A stretch of DNA of 64,000 bases from Vibrio spartinae (lineage in GTDB: Bacteria; Pseudomonadota; Gammaproteobacteria; Enterobacterales; Vibrionaceae): assembly GCF_024347135.1 (NCBI RefSeq), contig NZ_AP024908.1, positions 186,001-250,000 of the forward strand. The letters run 5' to 3'. The position numbers were made by a program, and so were the translations under genes. Numbering within the stretch: the first letter of the stretch is position 1; the number at the start of each line of letters is the position of its first letter. The notes beneath the pieces are model-generated. The model did not search any database. It was not told the origin of the DNA and saw only the letters and a list, made by a program, of their open reading frames with translations. Shown in pieces: positions 55,263 to 64,000 of the stretch.

Positions 55263-55493
55263 CGCTATCTCCTTGTTCTTTAACGTCTTACTATGTATAG
55301 AGATTGTTGCATATGATGTTAAAAAAACAAGTCAATCATTGCTAAAATTCGCTGAGGCGCAAATGTCTTATGCAATGCTGTTGTTATCTTTAAAATGAAC
55401 GACTGATAATTTACTAAAGGAAAATAAGGGATTTGGAAAGAGGGGGAACTAGGTTTGAATATTAAATATGATATGAATCTGAGAGATATGAAT

Positions 55494-55515
55494 GGCATCA
55501 GCGGATGCTGATGCC
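55494..55515 (-). terminator. Hairpin downstream of the second cold-shock gene
   Basis: GGCATCAGC and GCTGATGCC form a 9-bp stem at about 55494-55515, 10 bp past the csp stop. U-tract is weak. Confidence 0.55.
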
Positions 55516-55525
55516 ATATCAAGTA

Positions 55526-55738
55526 TTACATTACAGTGACTTGCGCTGCTTGTAATCCTTTTTGACCTTGTTCAACAACGAACGATACTTTTTGGCCTTC
55601 GTTCAGAGTTTTGAAACCTGTTGAAACGATTGATTGGAAATGAACGAATACGTCATCACCGCCGTTATCTGGAGAAATAAAACCAAAGCCTTTCGTTTCG
55701 TTGAACCATTTAACTGAACCAGTTGTTTTATTAGACAT
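55526..55738 (-). CDS. Cold-shock protein, CspA family (second copy)
   Basis: 70 aa. RNP1 KGFGFI and RNP2 VFVHF. It differs from the protein at 16934 in a more acidic loop (PDNGGDD). Nucleic-acid chaperone. A long leader lies upstream. Confidence 0.94.
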   Translation of the reverse strand: MSNKTTGSVKWFNETKGFGFISPDNGGDDVFVHFQSIVSTGFKTLNEGQKVSFVVEQGQKGLQAAQVTVM

Positions 55739-55919
55739 AGATACCTCTATATTTTGATAATTTAATATTAAGTGTTGTTAGCTAATAAGCGCTATTATCT
55801 AATTTAGAGATATATATTTTATCGTAGGTACGCAAACGAAAAAATCGATGTAGAACCGAGAGAAATTTGATCTTAAAGTAAATAAATAGCTCTTTTCTTA
55901 AGAGCTGATGGACAGTATA
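55739..55919 (-). promoter_or_regulatory. Likely long leader of the second cold-shock gene
   Basis: TATACT (55919-55914 on the minus strand) is a good -10 with an ill-defined -35. Initiation there would give an untranslated leader of ~170 nt, as for other cspA genes. Confidence 0.35.
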
Positions 55920-56040
55920 CCGATAAATTTGATAAAGGCTAGCTTTTTCTTGTTTTATTTTTTGATGGCTATTAAAGGCGAACAGTCTCCCCAAGTATTT
56001 AAAAATAAGATGTTGATATGAATCCTATTTTATTACAATT

Positions 56041-56124
56041 TGTGGCTTGTGGCTTGTGGCTTGTGGCTTGTGGCTTGTGGCTTGTGGCTTGTGGCTTGTG
56101 GCTTGTGGCTTGTGGCTTGTGGCT
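56041..56124 (+). repeat. Perfect heptanucleotide tandem repeat (12 units of TGTGGCT)
   Basis: Twelve identical TGTGGCT units, then a thirteenth that diverges at its fifth base (TGTGTCG). A frame from 56018 runs through it and, because 7 is not a multiple of 3, encodes a repeating VACGLWL heptapeptide. No homologue is recognised and the downstream frame looks random, so it is probably not a gene. It is the only such array in the window. Confidence 0.95.
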
Positions 56125-56580
56125 TGTGTCGTTCGGTCAGTCCAAGAGAAAATTTGGGTGCGATTGGAAAAAACAGAAAATCACTATCTATTTATTGGAA
56201 TGTGTGTATAGTGACCGCAGCTCCTAAACGTGAGCTATTAATGAAACATATAGTCCAAGTATCTTCTTAGTTTTCTTTCGAGTCATTTCGTTATACAACG
56301 CCTGTAGCAACTTATTCTTTATCTTCCATTAAATAGCTTCATTTCCATCTGTTTAGGTGAATGATGAATCCTGGAAATGTCAGTTTTTGGATGTAGCCGT
56401 CACAAAAATAACTGGCCATATTGTGAGTTAGAGTTTTAGATAATAATGAATATTGGTGCTGAAATGTATAAATTGCGCACTCAATTTATCTAAGTGTCGA
56501 TAGTTTTGATAAAAATAAAGTAACTCTAAATTTAATATTTACTCATGACTTTTACGAAATTTGTTTAGAAAGGAACAAGA
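56125..56580. other. Gene-free stretch downstream of the heptanucleotide array
   Basis: About 450 bp, AT-rich, with no supported gene or clear terminator. It precedes a small plus-strand gene. Confidence 0.35.
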
Positions 56581-56784
56581 ATGAGAAAGAAACGCGATAA
56601 ATCTCCCAAAAAGCATAAAAAAAGTGGTTATGAAGCCAAATTCGAACTGATGGTGAAAGAATACCATAGTGCCCAAGAGATTCTGAATGGTATGTCTGAG
56701 GATTCTGCTGATTATAGTAAGCAGAAAAAACACTGTGAATCTCTCTTTGCCAGCGCTGAGCGCTTCTTTAAGCAGCATCAATAA
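56581..56784 (+). CDS. Small basic protein of unknown function
   Basis: 67 aa, highly charged, with a Lys-rich N-terminus (MRKKRDKSPKKHKKSG) and an amphipathic helical remainder. GGAAC precedes the ATG. No membrane segment or family recognised. Confidence 0.6.
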   Translation: MRKKRDKSPKKHKKSGYEAKFELMVKEYHSAQEILNGMSEDSADYSKQKKHCESLFASAERFFKQHQ

Positions 56785-56883
56785 TCCGATAAGCATCCAC
56801 TGAACTGACTTTTGTCATAATGGTGTGTCGGTATCCTCACTTCCACATCATTTTGCTTCATTCTTGTTTTACTTGACGCTGTA

Positions 56884-57636
56884 TTATAAGCCTCCGGTTA
56901 AATCTAAATAATTGCCTGTAGAGAATGATGATTTTTCAGAAGCTAACCAATAAATTGCCTCGGCAACCTCTTCGGGTAAACCGCCTCTTTGCAGAGGAAT
57001 GACGCTTTTTAGTCTTTCAATGCGCTCCGGTTCACCACCGTCAGCGTGCATGTCTGTGTAAATAAAACCGGGACGAACACAGTTGACCCTGATCCCTTCC
57101 GCTGCAACCTCTAACGACAACCCTTTAGTTAAGGTGTCGATGGCTCCTTTTGATGCTGCATAATCGACATACTCATGTGGTGCTCCCGAACGAGCAGCAC
57201 CTGATGACACATTGACAATCACACCACCTTGTCCTCCGTGCCGAGTTGACATGCGTTTGATGGCTTCCCGGCAGCACAAAAAGTAACTTGTAACATTATT
57301 GGTCAGAATGGTATTGATTCTGTCGGCGTTCATGTCCTCTAAGCGCATCTGAGGTTTTAATATGCCGGCATTATTGACCAGCACTGATACCGCACCTAAT
57401 TGTTGATCCACTGTTTCAAACAAGCGCAGTACATCATCTTCGAGAGAAACATCTGCTTGTACCGTGATACAACGTCCCCCTTGCGTCGTAATTTCCTGTG
57501 CCAGATCATTCGCAGATGCAAAATTAGATTTATAGTTAATACAGACGGCATGGCCATGGTGCGCAAAAATCTTTGCGGTTGCGGCTCCGATTCCTCGTCC
57601 TCCGCCGGTAATGATCGCGACCTTTTGATGGTTCAT
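56884..57636 (-). CDS. Short-chain dehydrogenase/reductase
   Basis: 250 aa. TGGGRGIGAA (cofactor binding) and the catalytic YVDYAASKG are present, with the NNAG motif. NADP(H)-dependent oxidoreductase, annotated elsewhere as 3-oxoacyl-ACP-like or glucose 1-dehydrogenase-like; substrate unknown. It lies about 110 bp from the alpha/beta hydrolase gene. Confidence 0.9.
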   Translation of the reverse strand: MNHQKVAIITGGGRGIGAATAKIFAHHGHAVCINYKSNFASANDLAQEITTQGGRCITVQADVSLEDDVLRLFETVDQQLGAVSVLVNNAGILKPQMRLEDMNADRINTILTNNVTSYFLCCREAIKRMSTRHGGQGGVIVNVSSGAARSGAPHEYVDYAASKGAIDTLTKGLSLEVAAEGIRVNCVRPGFIYTDMHADGGEPERIERLKSVIPLQRGGLPEEVAEAIYWLASEKSSFSTGNYLDLTGGL

Positions 57637-57744
57637 TTTTTATCCTTTTCCATTCTCAATGTGAAACGCTTATCTCGTTCACTGAATGCATTTGTCGGCT
57701 GATCTAAGCATGCTTCAGTGATGAGCGTTAGGGGGATCTCTGGG

Positions 57745-58518
57745 TTAATTTTGAGGTTGTGACAAAAATTGTTTCAGAATTTTTCCAACCAATTCGGGGG
57801 ATTCTTGATGGGCAGCATGCGCTGTCATAGGAATATTGGCAAACGCAGCCTCTGCAATTTTGGACTTTAATGAAACGGCCTCATCCAGTGAAAATAAGAA
57901 ATCATTGTCACCACGCATGATCAATGTCGGGCAACGGATTCGTTCAACTTGCTCAAGTGGATAGCCGGACGCCGTTGTATCAAGCCATACGGCTTTGACT
58001 GCATCGACGAGTTTCGGAAAATTGGGCTTCGGATTCGAGGCATGATAATCCGCGACGTCGTCAGCGAATCTTGCTGCCCAAAAATCTGCGGTCAGCCCTT
58101 TGAATATACCAATGGACGGATCGTTTGCTTCTAACCGCCAATGAGCTCCTAACGTCATCAGACGAGTAACTTGTTCCGGTGCCTGTGCTGCTAATCGATA
58201 TCCGACAATCCCACCGTCACTAAAACCAAAAATTGAATAACGCTCAACACCGAGATGATTGAGGACGTCTTGGACATCTTGTTGATATTGTAAGTAACTG
58301 AGAGGCAGATCTCCGAGCAGAGACTTGCCATGTCCCCGAAAATCGATGCTGATCAACCGATAATCTTGAGCAACATATTCGTGAATCGGTAACAGATCGT
58401 GCTGGGAGCCAAGCCCACCATGTAACATCACCAGTGGTTCCCCATTCGGGTTCCCCGAGAGTTCGTAGTAGAGGGCAGCCCCATTGATTTCGATATAACT
58501 ACATTGATGACTGGTCAT
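57745..58518 (-). CDS. Alpha/beta-fold hydrolase
   Basis: 257 aa from MTSHQCSYIEINGAALYYEL at 58518 (AAAGGGAA upstream); an upstream start at 58596 is less likely. Oxyanion region LHGGLGS, nucleophile elbow GFSDGG with the serine, and a C-terminal histidine (TAHAAHQESP). Esterase/lipase-like; substrate unknown. Confidence 0.88.
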   Translation of the reverse strand: MTSHQCSYIEINGAALYYELSGNPNGEPLVMLHGGLGSQHDLLPIHEYVAQDYRLISIDFRGHGKSLLGDLPLSYLQYQQDVQDVLNHLGVERYSIFGFSDGGIVGYRLAAQAPEQVTRLMTLGAHWRLEANDPSIGIFKGLTADFWAARFADDVADYHASNPKPNFPKLVDAVKAVWLDTTASGYPLEQVERIRCPTLIMRGDNDFLFSLDEAVSLKSKIAEAAFANIPMTAHAAHQESPELVGKILKQFLSQPQN

Positions 58519-58812
58519 TTTATTCCCTTTATGACTTGCAACTGTTGTGTGAAACACGCTGAAAAACGCTGAAAAACGCAATAAATCATCTCCCAATCAG
58601 TGTTTGTAGACCACTGAGTCAATGTTTATTTCGTTAATGCCGATTCAACGGGGAATTAGCAAAGTTAACGCTGATTTCAGTCGCGTGGCACTTCATTTAT
58701 AACAGAAATTAAAACATCACCACAAATAAGTGTCGGCAGTTAATCTGGGGTGTCTATCTGTCCGGTGATAACACTGTCCGTCAATAAAACATCCGTCAAT
58801 AAAACGTCCGGC
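58519..58812. other. Intergenic region upstream of the hydrolase
   Basis: Includes short repeated blocks GTCCGTCAATAAAAC (58779-58806) and nothing else recognisable. Confidence 0.4.
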
Positions 58813-58849
58813 GATAAAAAAGCGCATGGAGAATTCATCCATGCGCTTT
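58813..58849 (-). terminator. Intrinsic terminator of vibriolysin
   Basis: AAAGCGCATGGA (58819-58830) pairs perfectly with TCCATGCGCTTT (58838-58849); on the minus strand it is followed by TTTATCG after the stem. It lies ~50 bp past the stop. Confidence 0.85.
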
Positions 58850-58895
58850 CATTGTTGATTTAGATATCGAATAATCGATATCTAACCAAGTCTTA

Positions 58896-61428
<2,533 letters not shown>

Positions 61429-62403
61429 TCAACTTGCCGGATAAAGGTGACACGCAATCCAGTGCTCGTCTTGTGTTTGTGTCAGTGTCGGAGCCTCACG
61501 GGAGCATCGTTTAGTGGCGTACTTACAGCGAGGATGAAATGTACAGCCACTGGGGGGATTCAGGGGGGAGGGGATATCACCGATGAGTGGTACATGCTCG
61601 GTATTGTGGGTTGGATCCGGCACGGGAATCGCAGCTAACAACGCTTGCGTATAAGGGTGTTTGGGCTGACGATAGAGCACTTCCGCTGGTGCCCTTTCTA
61701 CAATTTTACCCAAATACATCACCCCGACCTCATCACAGGTGTGCTGTACAACGGCCAGATCATGGGCAATGAACAGAAACGAAATTCCCCGGGTTTCCTG
61801 AAGTTCAGCGATCAAGTTGAGGACTTGCGCTTGAACGGAGACATCCAATGCAGAAACCGGCTCATCAGCGATAATCAATTTGGGTTCTAAAACGAGGGCG
61901 CGGGCAATACCGACACGTTGTCGTTGTCCACCGGAAAATTCATGTGGATAACGATTGAGTGCCTGAGGACGGAGCCCGACAGTATGCATCACTTCGGCAA
62001 TCTTCTCCTCGCGCTGTGCGACCGTGCCAATGTTATGAATATCCAGCGGTTCGCGCAGAATATCATGGATGGTCATCCGCGGGCTCAGAGAAGCAAATGG
62101 ATCTTGAAAAATCATCTGCATCTCTCTACGCATGGCTTTGAGTTCGCGGGCATTCATTCGGGTAATATCTTGTCCCGAGATAGTGACGGCTCCGGCTGAG
62201 GGTTCAATGAGGCGCAGGATACAGCGTCCCAGAGTTGATTTACCGCATCCGGATTCCCCGACCAACCCGAGGGTCTTCCCCTGATGAATTTTAAAACTCA
62301 CATCATCGACAGCTTTACAGACGGATCGAGCGCGTTTGAATAACGATTTACCGGCATAGAAATGCTTTTCTAAGCCTTTGACTTCTAATAATACATCACT
62401 CAT
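61429..62403 (-). CDS. Peptide ABC transporter ATPase, OppF/DppF type
   Basis: 324 aa from MSDVLLEVKGLEKHF at 62403; an upstream start at 62481 would overlap the previous gene deeply. Walker A GESGCGKSTLG, signature LSGGQRQRVG-like region (EFSGGQRQRVG) and Walker B LIIADEP are present, plus the C-terminal oligopeptide-binding-domain extension with conserved cysteines (CTFHPRC...C). It powers uptake of di- or oligopeptides. Overlaps the OppD-type gene by 4 nt. Confidence 0.93.
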   Translation of the reverse strand: MSDVLLEVKGLEKHFYAGKSLFKRARSVCKAVDDVSFKIHQGKTLGLVGESGCGKSTLGRCILRLIEPSAGAVTISGQDITRMNARELKAMRREMQMIFQDPFASLSPRMTIHDILREPLDIHNIGTVAQREEKIAEVMHTVGLRPQALNRYPHEFSGGQRQRVGIARALVLEPKLIIADEPVSALDVSVQAQVLNLIAELQETRGISFLFIAHDLAVVQHTCDEVGVMYLGKIVERAPAEVLYRQPKHPYTQALLAAIPVPDPTHNTEHVPLIGDIPSPLNPPSGCTFHPRCKYATKRCSREAPTLTQTQDEHWIACHLYPAS

Positions 62404-63410
62404 CTGGATGCCTCTGCGATGTGAAAACATGCCGCTTGGTGTTCTGGCGGTCCGGTCAGGATCGGTGTATTTTGGCGACATGTCTGAGTGACACGATGAC
62501 AGCGGTCAGCGAAACGACACCCTGTCGGTAGATGAAATAAATCAGGAACCATGCCTTCAATGGTTGGCAGACGAGCAACTTTCTGTTGTCGAACGACGGG
62601 GATCGATTGGAGTAATCCTTGGGTATATGGGTGCTTCGGGTGACTGAAAATCGCTTCAACCGGCCCCTGCTCCACCACTTCGCCACAGTACATGACTACG
62701 ACGCGCTGACAAGATTCAGCCACGACACCCAAATCATGTGTGACCAACACCACAGCCATGTTCAATGATTGTTTTAACTGTTTGATTTCATACATCACCT
62801 GCGCCTGAATGGTCACATCGAGCGCCGTGGTCGGCTCATCGGCTAATAACAGGGCGGGGCGACAGGAGAGCGCCATGGCGATCATCACGCGCTGACGCAT
62901 GCCACCGGAGAGTTGATGCGGGTATTCCCGGATACGTTTTTCTGGTGACGGAATCCCAACCATACGGAGCATTTCAGTTGCCCGAATGGCGGCCTGTTTG
63001 CGTGAAATCCGCTGGTGGTTACGGATCACATCCACCATTTGCGTTTCGATTCTCAGTACCGGGTTCAGCGCTGTCATCGGTTCCTGAAAAATCATTGAGA
63101 TGTCATTGCCGCGTAATTGACGGTAGGCTTTTTCATTCATACCGACCAGTTCTTGTCCCTGAAAGCAAATACTGCCGGAGGCAATTTTACCCGGCGGGCT
63201 TGGGATCAGCCCCATAATCGCCAATGAACTGACCGATTTTCCGCAGCCGGATTCACCGACAATCGCGACGCTTTCACCGGGCATCACCTCAAAACTGATC
63301 CCGTTGATTGCGCGGGCGATCCCTTTATCGGTCTGAAAATCGACGGTCAGCCCTTCCACTTTGAGCAATGGTTCTGTCGGCTTTGTCACGGTATGGTCTA
63401 TTGCGTTCAT
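62400..63410 (-). CDS. Peptide ABC transporter ATPase, OppD/DppD type
   Basis: 336 aa. Walker A GESGCGKSVSS, signature QLSGGMRQRVMIA, Walker B LLLADEPT and the C-terminal extension (GCRFADRC...C). Pairs with the downstream OppF/DppF-type ATPase; overlaps the permease gene by 4 nt (ATGA). Confidence 0.93.
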   Translation of the reverse strand: MNAIDHTVTKPTEPLLKVEGLTVDFQTDKGIARAINGISFEVMPGESVAIVGESGCGKSVSSLAIMGLIPSPPGKIASGSICFQGQELVGMNEKAYRQLRGNDISMIFQEPMTALNPVLRIETQMVDVIRNHQRISRKQAAIRATEMLRMVGIPSPEKRIREYPHQLSGGMRQRVMIAMALSCRPALLLADEPTTALDVTIQAQVMYEIKQLKQSLNMAVVLVTHDLGVVAESCQRVVVMYCGEVVEQGPVEAIFSHPKHPYTQGLLQSIPVVRQQKVARLPTIEGMVPDLFHLPTGCRFADRCHRVTQTCRQNTPILTGPPEHQAACFHIAEASR

Positions 63411-64000
63411 GACACCTTCCTTGGATCTAACGCGTCCTGGAGCGAATCTGAAAATAAATTGAATGCCAGTACCAGTACAAACAACATACCGGAGGCAGCA
63501 AAAAAGTTACAGAAGTGTCCTGACGTCACTTCGGTACTGGCTTCCGCGATCATCAGCCCCCAACTGATGCTTTCTTTCACGCCCAGTCCGAGGAAACTCA
63601 GAATCACTTCACTCTTGATGGCGGTGATAAACAGTAAAGTCATCTCAACCAAAAGAATATGGCTAGTATTGGGCATTAAATGCCGGAAGATGATGCGATA
63701 GGTTGGTACGCCGAGTGCATGGGCGGCTTCGGTAAATTCCATATTTTTCAGTTTGATCACTTCTCCCCGAATGACCCGGGCGGTGCCGGTCCAAAATGCG
63801 AGTGTCATCGCGGTATGCATCGCATAAGGATTGCCTTCCATTGCGACGGCAATCGCTGCGACCAGTAAGAAATAAGGAATACAGTCGATACAGTTCATCA
63901 CCCACAGAATGAATTCGTCGAGGAGCGAACCGGCATAGTAGCCCATCAAGGAACCGGTCAGTGCCCCGATCATTGTTGCTAATACCGCGACAACCAACCC
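63407..64000 (-). CDS. Peptide ABC transporter permease (DppC/OppC type), partial
   Basis: The C-terminal ~197 residues are in the window; the frame runs off the right edge. It contains the BPD_transp_1 EAA loop (EFTEAAHALGVPTYRIIFRHLMPN) that docks on the ATPases, followed by FLGLGVKESISWGLMI. Inner-membrane component of the same transporter. The remaining permease and the binding protein are expected further right. Confidence 0.9.
   Translation of the reverse strand, partial: GLVVAVLATMIGALTGSLMGYYAGSLLDEFILWVMNCIDCIPYFLLVAAIAVAMEGNPYAMHTAMTLAFWTGTARVIRGEVIKLKNMEFTEAAHALGVPTYRIIFRHLMPNTSHILLVEMTLLFITAIKSEVILSFLGLGVKESISWGLMIAEASTEVTSGHFCNFFAASGMLFVLVLAFNLFSDSLQDALDPRKVS

Noticed and set aside
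56018..56227. A 69-aa frame through the heptanucleotide array
   Set aside because: Its content is a by-product of the 7-bp repeat; flanking residues show no known family and no good ribosome site.

Overview
The window looks like a chromosomal segment of a Vibrio or close Vibrionaceae relative. The evidence is a vibriolysin-type M4 metalloprotease with a C-terminal pre-peptidase domain, an ArfA with the gammaproteobacterial terminator-in-gene arrangement, a dgkA-eptA lipid A modification operon beside a two-component system, one recombination site that resembles the Vibrio cholerae repeat (VCR) type of attC, and moderate base composition in the core genes. The species cannot be named from sequence alone.

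Layout. 0-7.2 kb: a minus-strand MoxR/DUF58/DUF4381/BatA/BatB/BatD operon. 7.2-25 kb: mostly ordinary core genes. These are a chemoreceptor, an aromatic-type aminotransferase, a DsbA-fold protein, peptidase T, an MscS channel, NorR, a cold-shock protein, ArfA, a CheC-like response regulator with a PAS protein, Nnr, an outer-membrane barrel, GMP reductase and a MerR/DUF2938 pair. 26.1-35.6 kb: a strikingly AT-rich seven-gene operon with a divergent LysR regulator, bracketed by relics of IS5-like and IS3-like transposases. 35.8-38.7 kb: small accessory genes separated by attC-like sites, resembling integron cassettes. 38.8-48 kb: a nucleotidyltransferase-HEPN protein, a dispersed ~300 bp repeat (two copies here and a third at 47.8 kb), dgkA-eptA with its two-component system, a P-loop kinase, FosA, a REP-type (IS200-like) transposase and an IS110 relic. 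48-64 kb: secreted alpha-amylase, a CobC-like phosphatase, CobA, a second EptA, a MerR/quinone-reductase pair, a second cold-shock gene, a perfect heptanucleotide tandem repeat, an SDR, an alpha/beta hydrolase, vibriolysin and the start of a peptide ABC transporter operon that runs off the right edge.

The best candidate for an undescribed system is the AT-rich operon at 26120-34546. It encodes a cysteine hydrolase of the isochorismatase family, a large FAD/NAD(P)-binding oxidoreductase, a class I aminotransferase, a clavaminate-synthase/VioC-like Fe(II)/2-oxoglutarate oxygenase, an aconitase/isopropylmalate-dehydratase homologue whose swivel domain lies at the N-terminus, a small cupin and an MFS transporter, under an apparent LysR regulator. 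No NRPS, PKS, PepM or homocitrate-synthase gene is adjacent. I read it as a pathway making and exporting (or importing and degrading) a small amino-acid-like or hydroxy-acid metabolite; the product is unknown.

No tRNA, rRNA or CRISPR array was recognised.
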